A DNA stretch of 64,000 bases from Roseimicrobium sp. ORNL1 (GCF_011044495.1 NZ_CP049143.1:3844001-3908000), one strand, 5' to 3'; shown: positions 8,315 to 16,559, counted from the first letter of the stretch. The notes: generated from the sequence alone by a model not told the origin. A program made the numbers and translations.

Positions 8315-8704
8315 TGGACAGCTCAGGAACCCCGTTTCCAAGCCTGCCCGCAGGGATTTTAGAAAAACGGGGAAGATTCACTCTGGCCGTCCGAAAGGCT
8401 CGAATATGAAAAAGCCCTTTCAATTGTGAAAATGCCGCCGATTACTTCTAATGGAGGCCACAGAATGCCTGACCAGGAATCCCGCACCATCGTAGGACCG
8501 TAGAGGCGCACTGCGAAACGGGTGCTTTCGCTGATCAAGGGTCTGATTTTCAAACTCAAAGTTGCGGACAGTCGACCGAATAACCTAATGTCCTAGCCCA
8601 GTGCCGCCCACTGTTAGGCCAATTTCAGAATGTCGCTTGGTGGCGGCCGCCCCCACCACTGCAAGACTCTATTAATCGATTCTACCTGCATTTTCAAATT
8701 CCCT

Positions 8705-8734
8705 CCAGATTGTCAGTCTCGGCGCTCAATCTGG
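8705..8734. repeat. 8-bp perfect inverted repeat flanking a GTCTCGGCGC box
   Basis: CCAGATTG at 8705-8712 pairs with CAATCTGG at 8727-8734. The loop contains GTCTCGGCGC (8716-8725), which recurs exactly at 8782-8791 as a direct repeat. Part of the structured non-coding segment. Confidence 0.6.
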
Positions 8735-8792
8735 TGCCTTTTTAAAACCCCTTGTAATTCTGACATCACAACTGGCGGGAGGTCTCGGCGCC

Positions 8793-8924
8793 AATTCGGA
8801 CGCTTCGGACGGTACTTACAGTGCTTCAGGCGAGTGAACGTGGACACCCGGTTCACTCGTAGGCGTCGAGTGGACCTCGCCTCCCTTAACGGGGATCCCT
8901 TGGTAAGCGTCCGAAACGTCCGAA
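8793..8924. repeat. paired TTCGGACG tandem boxes in inverted orientation around a hairpin
   Basis: The left arm (8795-8812) has two tandem copies of TTCGGACG. The right arm (8907-8924) is GCGTCCGAAACGTCCGAA, the inverted version; the arms match at 16 of 18 positions when reverse-complemented. Between them lies a perfect 9-bp hairpin, CGAGTGAAC (8831-8839) and GTTCACTCG (8851-8859). The symmetry resembles iteron-type origins, recombinase arm sites or a structured RNA. Confidence 0.6.
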
Positions 8925-9068
8925 CCCTCGCGCAGTGATGACTGTACACCGTGGGCAACAGGCAGAACAGGGGGCTCAAGTGCCTGCATGCTTGACCTTC
9001 TGCCTCATCACAAGGGTGACGACTACCTGCTTACAAGCGGGAACCCTTGCCCACCAGCCAACGAAAGC

Positions 9069-9082
9069 CCCTTTCTGAAGGG
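9069..9082 (-). terminator. short hairpin downstream of the M41-like gene
   Basis: CCCTT (9069-9073), TCTG loop, AAGGG (9078-9082), 18 bp beyond the stop at 9100. No clear U-run follows on the minus strand. A further inverted pair CAAGGGT (9011-9017) / ACCCTTG (9043-9049) lies just beyond. A terminator role is plausible but weakly supported. Confidence 0.3.
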
Positions 9083-9099
9083 AGGACCCGTTTCAATCA

Positions 9100-9696
9100 T
9101 TAAGATGCTTCATCTGGATATCTAAGTCGAAGCAGACCCGCGAAGGATGGGGCAGATAGGTGTCCATGCCTTTTCAATATTGAACCGGCCTCTTTAATAA
9201 AGTCTCTGTAGGGTATGAGCATATCCCTGGCCTTGAACAAAAACCGCATCAGGGATTCATCCACCGACTGCATCCTTACGCCATTGCGCGGACAAGGCCC
9301 GACCCTCATCCACGGCACCTTGCCGATCAATTCACGCGCCTCATCGAAATCTTGCCCGCGGCATTTCGGCAGGTTGATCTGAGCAGCGGTCCTGAAAGGG
9401 CCCACTTCCCAAGCGAAACCAGCCAACGTCACCAGTAGCGAATCCTCATTGGAAATCTCCTCTCCGGTACCCTCGCAAAGTCCACCAGTTTCAGACACCC
9501 AAAGATTGGTAACTTTCAAGCCACGGAGCCACCTCATGACACCGTGCGCAACCTCGTGCTCGGCAATAGTTTGAATACCCACCGGACGAGGTGACGCAAG
9601 GCTGTGCGTCCGGCCACGGCTTGCACCAGTGGCCCCGGCACTCCTCTTGCGCCGAGACGCAGAAACGGGTGATGCTTTTTCATTCTTCGTTGTCAT
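9100..9696 (-). CDS. orphan M41-like (FtsH peptidase type) HExxH protein of the mobile module
   Basis: A 198-residue protein from an ATG at 9696. After a basic, low-complexity N-terminus (residues 1-40, many Lys/Arg/Ser) comes AEHEVAHGVMRWLRG, an HExxH zinc site at residues 47-51 in the form seen in the FtsH/M41 peptidase domain (xxHExAHxV). A Gly-rich stretch and LVTLAGFAWEVG follow, similar to the region after the M41 metal site. There is no AAA ATPase part and no membrane segment, so this is not a normal FtsH. Similar stand-alone M41-like proteins occur in mobile elements with unknown role. It ends the minus-strand module that includes the D5 helicase and the integrase. Confidence 0.6.
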   Translation of the reverse strand: MTTKNEKASPVSASRRKRSAGATGASRGRTHSLASPRPVGIQTIAEHEVAHGVMRWLRGLKVTNLWVSETGGLCEGTGEEISNEDSLLVTLAGFAWEVGPFRTAAQINLPKCRGQDFDEARELIGKVPWMRVGPCPRNGVRMQSVDESLMRFLFKARDMLIPYRDFIKEAGSILKRHGHLSAPSFAGLLRLRYPDEAS

Positions 9697-9762
9697 AACA
9701 GAATGTTGAAGCTGGTCATGCTTGTTGGTAATCAGAGCCCGACCTACTCAGCTATAAACGCC

Positions 9763-11622
9763 TCATTTGTCGGATTCTTGGTCCTCGACATCACTACAGC
9801 AGGCGCCGTTGACATGGTCAGCGGGGGTCGTAAGCCTGACGTGCTTGAAGCCGCGCTTGGCACCCCCATCGCGAACGATGTCGTTCCGTCTATTTGCTTT
9901 ATGAATCTCCGCCATGAGTGGCCCGAGCGCCTTCTGGACTTGTCTTCTGGGTTTTGCTTCCCATCTCTGCTCATCACAGAAGCTCTCGTATGCATCGAGA
10001 AGTTCCTCTACAGTAATACGTGCATCATCCTGGGGACGCACGCGAGTGTCCACGAAGATACGCAACGAATCGCTCGCTCGGAGAATTCTCGTCACGCGTT
10101 CCTTCTGCTCATCTGTGACGGGAAACTCACTCATGCTCAGGATTTCCATCGCACCGTCAATCATCCAGTTCAGGATGCCGCTGCCTTCTTGGAGTAGCAG
10201 CACCCTATCGAAATCCCGAATTTGCTTGGCGGCTCTGCGCGTGAATTCGATGATGTGCATCCGCCTCTCCCATGCGGATGCCTCATTGTCACCTTTCACC
10301 CTCAGCTGAAGATCGCTGTTCGTCAGAATTAGGATATTGACCTCACCAACGACCACACTTTTTGCACCACCCTTCTTCTCGCTAGCCAGTTCATCACCAC
10401 CTACCAGTGCCTTGATGACATTCGCTCCACGTTCGAAGAGGAATCTGTCGTCGACATCTGCCCCAATCAGGAGCGACGCTTTGCCCAGGTCGTCGAGTTC
10501 AAACCGCTCCCCTAGCAACGAGGTGCGCAGTGGCTTAATGTTCCGCTGGCCAATGACGGCTCGGATGATGCGTTCGATAGTCCCCTTCCCGCTCCCCCCG
10601 GGACCACTGAAGACCAGGAAGTTCTGGAAGATGTTGCGGCCAAGCAGGAACTGCCCGCAAAAGAGCTGGAGCATCTTCACATCCTCATCGCTCATGGCGG
10701 GACGGACTAGCTTGTCCAAAAAGTCGGGGCATCGAGCAGTGTCATCGTAAGTGAAGGGGATCTGGTACGTGCTGTAGAACGTATGCGCGAAGTCCCGCAA
10801 AGTGGGCGGGGAGGAGTTCAAATCCAGCATGCCATTCTTCACATGAAGGACTCCCATCGGGGGCCGCGAGAAACCCTCCGGAGCGAGGGCATGAGCTTCC
10901 AGATCGTTGAGCACCTCGTTCAGCCGGTATGGAGAGCGTTTGTCACTGAGAACCCTCTGCTCCAAGGCTTGGGAGTACTTGCGGAGATACTTTGCCAATT
11001 CAAGGCGAAGTTGCGCTTTGGACTCAGCACTCCACAGACCAGTCGCTTTGTCGTAGCTATAGAACTTACCCTCACCCGGGTAATACGTCACAAGGGTCTC
11101 ATGGGCATACCTTGCCGTCCAATAGTGCGGATCCCAATCTATAACCAAAGACCCTTCCCTATTGCAGATGAACGGATCTCCAATCTCCCTCAGATGCTCA
11201 TCGCTGATATGCCCCCGTTCAGGCCATACCGATGCGACCTGAATCTCTCGACGCCCATTCCCGTTAGGCGTATCACCACACTGTTGCTCACCGTTTCCTG
11301 TGGCGGAGCCCCGTGAACTGGGCGTGATCTCCTCGGTGGCAGATGCGCCGGGCGATGGGTTTAGCACATCTTCCCTGGCTGCTAGAGCAGCCCTGAGCTC
11401 TTTACTCTGGAGGAGAGCTAATCTTTCGAGATGGTCATCGGTTACTGGGGATAGCGGTGGATGTTCAGGTGAAGGCTGTCCGCTAGGATTGAGCGGGTCA
11501 TTACACTTTCTATTTTGATTTACATTTTCAATGGCTTGAATGTTCATTGACTGAAAGACTTTGAAATTTTTGGGCACGACGAGGCGCACGAGCGCAGCTC
11601 GCCGCAGGCATAGGGATGCCAT
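9763..11622 (-). CDS. D5/P4-type phage-plasmid primase-helicase (SF3 helicase)
   Basis: A 619-residue protein. Residues 1-120 are polar and probably disordered. The middle contains a D5_N-like region (VKNGMLDL, YDDTARCPDFLDKLV, MLQLFCGQFLLG). An SF3 helicase domain follows, with Walker A GPGGSGKGT at about residue 339, LLIGADVDDR as Walker B-like strand, and NILILTNSD plus WERRMHIIEF as motif C and sensor region. The C-terminal part (ITVEELLDAYESFCDEQ) matches the winged-helix end of P4-type replicases. No archaeo-eukaryotic primase catalytic domain is obvious at the N-terminus, so it may act only as helicase. The ATG at 11622 is used; an ATG at 11547 would remove 25 residues and is about equally likely because neither has a Shine-Dalgarno site. 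Confidence 0.85.
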   Translation of the reverse strand: MASLCLRRAALVRLVVPKNFKVFQSMNIQAIENVNQNRKCNDPLNPSGQPSPEHPPLSPVTDDHLERLALLQSKELRAALAAREDVLNPSPGASATEEITPSSRGSATGNGEQQCGDTPNGNGRREIQVASVWPERGHISDEHLREIGDPFICNREGSLVIDWDPHYWTARYAHETLVTYYPGEGKFYSYDKATGLWSAESKAQLRLELAKYLRKYSQALEQRVLSDKRSPYRLNEVLNDLEAHALAPEGFSRPPMGVLHVKNGMLDLNSSPPTLRDFAHTFYSTYQIPFTYDDTARCPDFLDKLVRPAMSDEDVKMLQLFCGQFLLGRNIFQNFLVFSGPGGSGKGTIERIIRAVIGQRNIKPLRTSLLGERFELDDLGKASLLIGADVDDRFLFERGANVIKALVGGDELASEKKGGAKSVVVGEVNILILTNSDLQLRVKGDNEASAWERRMHIIEFTRRAAKQIRDFDRVLLLQEGSGILNWMIDGAMEILSMSEFPVTDEQKERVTRILRASDSLRIFVDTRVRPQDDARITVEELLDAYESFCDEQRWEAKPRRQVQKALGPLMAEIHKANRRNDIVRDGGAKRGFKHVRLTTPADHVNGACCSDVEDQESDK

Positions 11623-12272
11623 ATAGGGGCGATAGATTTGAGGGCCTGGAGGACCTCAGTGAGAGCCCATGGCAGGAGGCCAGGGCCTTGGGCACGCCTA
11701 TCACATCCGATTAATCGGCGGAGACGTGGATTATGGAGTGGTCAGTTCTGGGTCAGGATTTGGTGTTTGTTGGTGAAGTTGATGATCTATTTCCTTCACG
11801 TACACCATGCTTCCGACGTGACCGATATGGCCTCTTCTGTACTGTGCCAACCTTGCTGTTGCCGAAGCACCAGCGGGTATGGAGATTCTTATGCATGACT
11901 GCAGGAAGTCAATAGAATTTGAAGCTCCTCGTTTCCAAGAAAGGAGCAGGTGCGCGGGCGATTTCTTGGATCGCCCGCGCACCTCCTTTGAGCAAAGTCA
12001 GAGGGCGTTCCGGGTGTGGAACAGCAAGCGTCTGAAGACGCCATTACCCCGGTCGCCCTGCCCTCCCTCCATCCTGCCCCGAGAAGCGCGCAGCAGACCA
12101 GTCCTTGATGAAGCACGGGCCTTCCCCTTTGTACTCACCACCTGCCCCTAACACTGCTCAGACTACGCCACCTCCAGGCACAGCCGGTACTCCCTCAATA
12201 GCACCGGCTCCTGCCCCTGCGAGTACTTGTAGGAATCCCAGCCCTCAGGAAGCCCTGGCGTATACAGGCAAC
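11623..12272. other. 650-bp intergenic region in the mobile module
   Basis: No open frame with recognisable content is found. The segment holds the D5 gene promoter region and one strong 15-bp hairpin (11948-11984), annotated separately. Confidence 0.5.
11948..11984. repeat. perfect 15-bp hairpin, GC-rich
   Basis: AGGTGCGCGGGCGAT (11948-11962), loop TTCTTGG, then the exact reverse complement (11970-11984). AAAGG before and CCTTT after the stem can extend it past a small bulge. It lacks a U-run on either strand, so it is not a standard terminator. It lies about 290 bp beyond the stop of the gene II-like initiator and could be a replication origin hairpin or an RNA element. Confidence 0.6.
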
Positions 12273-13313
12273 TTAAGGTTCCAGGATGCCCGGATTGTTC
12301 GTCATAAACTTAAGAAGCTCGTTCTCTGCCCATGGATTAACCACCTCTACGACCTTCAGTCGCTGCAGGGAAGGGACCAAGCTGGACAAGTCGAATGATC
12401 GGAGTACCACAGACTGGGCCTCCCTCCTTAATGCAGAAGCCCGCGATGGATGATGCTGCCGATGTGTAATGTATCGTTCAAGGATGAAACGATCCCGAAG
12501 CGCTTCCGAAGCGAAAAAACTCGCTAAGGAAGTCGTGGATGTGCTGGAATGATTACCCAGGTTTGTGAACTCAAGCACGAGGTCACGATACACACGATAC
12601 GCTTCATCGAAGGGGAATGACTTTAATCCGACCTTTGGGTCTACTCCGAAGGTCTTGGCCACGTACCCTTTCGACTCAAGCTTCAGTTCAATGCGGCTTA
12701 CCTCGGAACCGACTGAAGGAGTTATAGAGCACACGCCAGAGGCATTTTTGTACCGTGTCTTTGGTTTCTCCCATTTCATCTTGTCATAGATGGTGACAGT
12801 GAATCTATTTCCCTGGAACGCAATGTTTCCATTACCGAACAGATCCGGCCCTCCATAAATGCGTGGATGTCTGGCATTGTGGAGCACACCCCTCAGAGTG
12901 CTGACAGGGTGATTATACTGCCAGACCAAGTCTATCCGACTAATATGACCCTTATCAATAGTTGATGACTCACCTTTCACAATTGATTCGATACCCGGAT
13001 CTGCAATGAATTGCAGTACTGAATCAAGTCTGCGCAATGCAACCGTGAGGTCGGCTGCATTACGTATTAACCTTCCATTGTGTCCATACAAGAGCTTGGG
13101 AAGTTCACACTGGATACTCGTGATGTAATTTTGTGTCCCACTAGATAACCTGATGCCAATCAGTGGTAAAGACCAGTGTCTTGTGGAAGTAGTACAGGAA
13201 CCCTTAGTTTTACTTCTGTTAGTACTTTTGCGATTCGGGAATAGGGATTGCAGTTCAACTAATCTGTCGGGTAGATATGGTATGGAGCAGGTCCAAGATA
13301 AGGTGTCTATCAT
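12273..13313 (-). CDS. rolling-circle replication initiator-like protein (phage gene II/X family-like)
   Basis: A 346-residue protein from an ATG at 13313. It starts with MIDTLSW, as replication proteins of the filamentous-phage gene II/X type often do (short beta strand with IDT). Two strands carry regular acidic/basic patterns (ISRIDLVWQY and VSRIELKLESKG), and TVTIYDKMKWEKPK resembles the YxK-containing region of these nickases. Family proteins nick the plus strand at a double-strand origin to start rolling-circle replication. The match is by pattern only; the catalytic Tyr and His residues cannot be fixed with certainty. Its location between the D5 helicase and integrase genes supports a replication role for the element. 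Confidence 0.5.
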   Translation of the reverse strand: MIDTLSWTCSIPYLPDRLVELQSLFPNRKSTNRSKTKGSCTTSTRHWSLPLIGIRLSSGTQNYITSIQCELPKLLYGHNGRLIRNAADLTVALRRLDSVLQFIADPGIESIVKGESSTIDKGHISRIDLVWQYNHPVSTLRGVLHNARHPRIYGGPDLFGNGNIAFQGNRFTVTIYDKMKWEKPKTRYKNASGVCSITPSVGSEVSRIELKLESKGYVAKTFGVDPKVGLKSFPFDEAYRVYRDLVLEFTNLGNHSSTSTTSLASFFASEALRDRFILERYITHRQHHPSRASALRREAQSVVLRSFDLSSLVPSLQRLKVVEVVNPWAENELLKFMTNNPGILEP

Positions 13314-13387
13314 ACTTATGAATTACTGAAAATGTTTGTAAAAGCAGCGTTAATACAGCACGCGCATTCGGCGATGCGCTGGGACTA

Positions 13388-13417
13388 GCGGTGCCAAGTC
13401 CTTGAACTTGGCACCGC
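13388..13417 (-). terminator. strong 12-bp hairpin after the gene at 13460-14155
   Basis: GCGGTGCCAAGT (13388-13399), loop CCTTGA, ACTTGGCACCGC (13406-13417). It starts 43 bp beyond the stop codon at 13460. No U-tract follows on the minus strand, so termination would be imperfect; it may instead stabilise the 3' end or sit in the leader of the initiator gene (13313). Confidence 0.45.
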
Positions 13418-13459
13418 CTTCCTGTATGCTTACAGTTGAGCGGGTATTGCCCGTGTGAG

Positions 13460-14155
13460 TCAGAAAGTCCTGATGGACACGACTGCCCCCGTGTCACCCA
13501 AGGCACGTTCAAGTGACTCAGCGAACCGAGACGATGCGTCGGATGTTGCTTGTTCAAGCCAGATGAACACTTTCGATGCCAGCAAGTGGGGTACGTATGG
13601 CGCGATGGGCAACATGGTCGATCGGAGCGCGACCACACGGGAACCAGGGCGCTCCTCTCCTGCGTCAATGAGCTTAATGGCCAGCGCCTCGCTTTCAGAG
13701 ACGTGCAAGGTATCCGGGCAGGAAGGTTTGGCATCCCATGCCCTCCATGGTGCGCGGGGACAGCCAAACTTCATTGTGTCTGGGAAGCCGGGATAAGGCT
13801 TGCTGACAAATACCGCGCCACTGTAGATGAATGCCAATCTGTCCGTAAACAGGGCATCATCTATGAGACCCGGCCGTCCATTCCCAAGTGTGCCGACGGT
13901 TACAAATTGAGTGCCTTGCGGCACAATCCCCAACGTAGCCGGTTGCTCTTGTGCCAGGGCATTTATCGTGGCTGTGCCTACGCCGAGGCTCTTTGCCACA
14001 CGCTCTTGGAGCGTGGGATTGTGCTTAAGCATTAGCTGCCACTGTTGTGCTTCGGTGGTTATCTTTTTGTCATCTATACTAGCACTTCCGGCGTGGTTCG
14101 TTTCGGAGAAGAGGTGAATGGCTTGAGCGCCACTTTGATGTAATTGATTATTCAT
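13460..14155 (-). CDS. unknown mobile-element protein with a possible N-terminal HTH
   Basis: A 231-residue protein not recognised as a known family. The N-terminal third contains HNPTLQERVAKSLGVGTATINALAQ, whose spacing resembles a helix-turn-helix of a sequence-specific regulator. The rest is mixed and includes SGAVFVSKPYPGFPDTMKFG and, near the C-terminus, RVVALRSTMLPIAPYVPHLLASKVFIWLEQA, which may form a hydrophobic core. The ATG at 14155 overlaps the stop of the upstream small gene as ATGA, so the two are probably translated together. A plasmid/phage control or accessory role is only a guess from context. Confidence 0.6.
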   Translation of the reverse strand: MNNQLHQSGAQAIHLFSETNHAGSASIDDKKITTEAQQWQLMLKHNPTLQERVAKSLGVGTATINALAQEQPATLGIVPQGTQFVTVGTLGNGRPGLIDDALFTDRLAFIYSGAVFVSKPYPGFPDTMKFGCPRAPWRAWDAKPSCPDTLHVSESEALAIKLIDAGEERPGSRVVALRSTMLPIAPYVPHLLASKVFIWLEQATSDASSRFAESLERALGDTGAVVSIRTF

Positions 14156-14409
14156 ATTGATACTGGTGGTACGGCATCAGAGGACGAGTCCGCGATGCAT
14201 TGCTGGGTGTTTGTGGTTCGGTCGGGGACTTCCCTGGCGCCATGCTCTATGGCGTCGGCGGTACGGAAGTGAGTGCTACCGCCGGTTAAGACGATCGGCT
14301 CGAAGCCTGGCAACCACGGTCCGGCATCCCGGTCGGCGTGGCTCAATTTGGCTGATGATGATTGGCGAGGCCCTTTTCGGGCCTTGCGGGATTGATTTGT
14401 CTCTTTCAT
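14152..14409 (-). CDS. small basic protein of unknown function, coupled to the next gene
   Basis: An 85-residue open frame from ATG 14409 (upstream ATGs at 14460 and 14520 would lengthen it). The N-terminus is very basic (MKETNQSRKARKGPRQSSS) and the centre has PWLPGFEPIVLTGG. No family is recognised. The main evidence that it is real is the 4-bp ATGA overlap with the following gene and its position inside an otherwise unbroken minus-strand run from the integrase. A chance frame remains possible. Confidence 0.4.
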   Translation of the reverse strand: MKETNQSRKARKGPRQSSSAKLSHADRDAGPWLPGFEPIVLTGGSTHFRTADAIEHGAREVPDRTTNTQQCIADSSSDAVPPVSI

Positions 14410-14702
14410 ATTCTGCGTTGCGCGCTTTTCACGAGGGCGCGTCTCGCCACGAAAAGGCATGGCAATGCCCGTGTGGTTTTTTGGGGGGGGGAATGCTGGG
14501 CGATGGACGCCGAGCATCATTTCACACCGGGACCTTCAGCTTTGAGCTGAGGCCGCTTTCGGTCGTGGTAACAGTTGATCTTTTGCTGGGTGTTACCCAG
14601 ACCGGGGACCTGAATGGCCGCCTCCACCTGCACGCCCGCAAGCGGGCAGCCGGTCAAGATATCAGCGGTGGTTTTACCCTACCTTTTCTGATGTAGTTAT
14701 CA

Positions 14703-14900
14703 CTAGTTCACCCCAGTGAAGGAGTCTTGTTCGACGCGAATCACGTCAATTAGTCGGTATCTGATTCGATGCGCGCTGAGTCTGATGGAGGGAAGGGAGC
14801 CACGACGTTCCGCACGCTTGACCGTCTCGGGGTGGCACTTCCACCTTTCCGCAACTTCCTTCCTCGTAAGCAACTCGCAAATCGGATTCACTTTTGTCAT
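14703..14900 (-). CDS. excisionase-like helix-turn-helix protein
   Basis: A 65-residue protein consisting of little more than a winged HTH of the excisionase/MerR-like type: LLTRKEVAERWKCHPETVKRAERRGSL, then a short wing SIRLSAHRIRYRLIDVIRVEQD. Such proteins bend DNA at attachment sites and steer the recombinase to excision, or act as small repressors. The ATG at 14900 is preferred because the preceding 46 codons of the open frame are unlike the family. It follows the integrase gene on the same strand, 134 bp downstream. A small GC hairpin, GCCCGC aa GCGGGC, lies at 14634-14647 beyond its stop and could terminate the transcript. Confidence 0.75.
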   Translation of the reverse strand: MTKVNPICELLTRKEVAERWKCHPETVKRAERRGSLPSIRLSAHRIRYRLIDVIRVEQDSFTGVN

Positions 14901-15034
14901 TTCAATTCTGCATTGTCCAAAGGACAGCGGATCAATCGCCCCGGCTTCATAGGGCCGCAAGGCAAAAACATAAGAAAATGCGATATGTATTGTTATGCCA
15001 AATGTTATGTATACCTCGGAGGGGGCAGGTCTTC

Positions 15035-16381
15035 TCAACTTTCCAGAGCACTTGTTGGCGGCACTAGGAGGCTACCGAGACCTGTAGTAACCCGCTTCTT
15101 ATGGTCAGCGTAGAACTTGGCTGTAATGTCAATGGTCGAGTGCCTCAACACGCTCTTGGCAGCAAGAATGCCCGACGAAGTGGCGATGATCGAGCCGCAC
15201 TCCTTTCGCAACTGATGAATCGGCTTTCTTCCGTCCACCCCATGCGCCTTCAGCCAGACTGCGAGCCGTCGAAAATGGACATTTGCCCGGTAGTATGCGT
15301 TCTTCCGTTTGTGGTAGTTTGGCTTCTGCTGGCTCTCAATCACGAAGGGACCAGTGGCCTTTTTCTTCCACTCTTTCATCATTTCAGCTAGTCCTTCATC
15401 AAGCGCTACGGTTGCTTCGCTCTCGTGGCTTTTGGGTTGAAAGTGCTCGGTGGTCTCAATGGAGATGGTGCCACCCACCACATCCACTTGGCGCCACTGT
15501 AGCGTATCGACTTCAGCTTTTCTGAGCCCGCACAGAAGGCCAAGCATTAAAATCTTGAACTGCTCCAGTTTGGCTGGATTTCCTGCGAGTTCTGCCAAAC
15601 CAGCATTGACTAGAGCGGTTGGATCGACGCGGCTTTTGTAACTCTGCACCTTCTGTGATACTTCCATGCCCGAAAAGGGAAGAGGATCTGGGAGCACGAT
15701 TTCAGGCATGGTTTCGAGTAGCGTCCTTAAAGTCCTTTTTGAGAATAGGCTCCGGGCGTTTCTTATAAGCGCTGATGCCGAATTTTCGGCTCTCCGCCGC
15801 GCGTCTGGAGCATCCCCTGCCCTTTCGATGTACCTTCTCCTCCAATCTGCCACCGTCGCAGGTGACAGCAAATCGAGCGACAAAGCATCAACGGCCCTTC
15901 TCCACTCCTCGGTGTTCAGTGAATCGGCCCGGCCCTTTGACTTACCTCTGGCATGCTTGCTACGGATTGCCGCCACATCGGAAGCGATCGTTCGTATTGC
16001 CTGACTGTATGCCCTCAAGGTGGAGACGCGTACTTCTGCCAGGTTTTGAACCGCGGTGAGCAGCAGACCTACTGTTGTTGGGGAAGGTGGCTTCGGGGCT
16101 TTCTCAGGGCGAAATTGCTTTAAAGTCTCGTCCCAGCCCTTGGCGACCAAGCTGAGGTAGAGCCGGGCGGCCTTCTTGGCTGCAGCATCCTTGTTTGCCG
16201 TCTCTAGCGAGAAGCGCATCCGACGCCCCCTGTACGAAAGATGGACTCCGAAAGTCAGACACCTTCCAGGCATATCCACCCTTTCAAGCCAGTGCCTGTA
16301 GTCCGTCTTTGCAAACCGACGCACCCCGGCCGCTTCCTTGGTTTGCATTTGGTTTGCATTTTGTTTGTTCACCTGTGTCAT
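15035..16381 (-). CDS. tyrosine recombinase (integrase) of the tRNA-Leu-associated element
   Basis: A 448-residue phage-type integrase. The N-terminal part includes an arm-binding-like beta region (LTFGVHLSYRGRRMRFSLET) and a SAM-like core-binding domain around residues 100-230. The catalytic domain shows Arg I in GLLCGLRKAEVDTL, the HxxR box in IHQLRKECGS, a His in LRHSTIDITAKFYADH and the Tyr nucleophile in that same segment (KFY). It starts with ATG 16381 and the element's tRNA-derived end lies about 105 bp upstream, the usual place for an attachment site next to int. Confidence 0.92.
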   Translation of the reverse strand: MTQVNKQNANQMQTKEAAGVRRFAKTDYRHWLERVDMPGRCLTFGVHLSYRGRRMRFSLETANKDAAAKKAARLYLSLVAKGWDETLKQFRPEKAPKPPSPTTVGLLLTAVQNLAEVRVSTLRAYSQAIRTIASDVAAIRSKHARGKSKGRADSLNTEEWRRAVDALSLDLLSPATVADWRRRYIERAGDAPDARRRAENSASALIRNARSLFSKRTLRTLLETMPEIVLPDPLPFSGMEVSQKVQSYKSRVDPTALVNAGLAELAGNPAKLEQFKILMLGLLCGLRKAEVDTLQWRQVDVVGGTISIETTEHFQPKSHESEATVALDEGLAEMMKEWKKKATGPFVIESQQKPNYHKRKNAYYRANVHFRRLAVWLKAHGVDGRKPIHQLRKECGSIIATSSGILAAKSVLRHSTIDITAKFYADHKKRVTTGLGSLLVPPTSALES

Positions 16382-16486
16382 GATGTGTTCGCTTGTGTTG
16401 GGATAAAATGCTCCATTTCCCTACGTACAGCAACGAATGGTGCACACCTTAGCAAACACGACCAAACACGTCAAAACGACATGTCA

Positions 16487-16543
16487 CAAGACTCAAAATC
16501 TTGTGTCCGCGAGGACGTGTCGGTTCGAGTCCGACCGCCGGTA
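16487..16543 (+). other. 3' fragment of tRNA-Leu(CAA): attachment-site end of the integrated element
   Basis: The sequence folds as the 3' half of a tRNA-Leu: anticodon stem CAAGA/TCTTG with loop CTCAAAA (anticodon CAA at 16494-16496), a long class-II variable arm (GTCC gcga GGAC), T-arm GTCGG-TTCGAGT-CCGAC, 3' acceptor strand CGCCGGT and discriminator A at 16543. No matching 5' half (acceptor strand and D-arm) exists upstream, so it is not a complete tRNA gene. Integrases that use tRNA genes leave such a 3' copy at one end of the element. The intact tRNA-Leu should lie at the other end, to the left, and is not in this window. Confidence 0.82.
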
Positions 16544-16559
16544 CTTTGTTGAAAGAGAG

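Larger units (their letters stand above)
8315..9099. other. 785-bp non-coding segment rich in inverted repeats
   Basis: No convincing gene is present on either strand. The part from 8705 to 9082 contains an unusual set of inverted and direct repeats, listed separately. The segment lies between the IS5-family element and the last gene of the mobile module. It could be an origin, a structured RNA or a recombination region; the sequence alone does not decide. Confidence 0.6.

Noticed and set aside
16440-16543. Complete tRNA-Leu gene
   Set aside because: The 5' acceptor strand and D-arm are missing; no sequence pairing with the 3' acceptor strand CGCCGGT is found in the 100 bp upstream.
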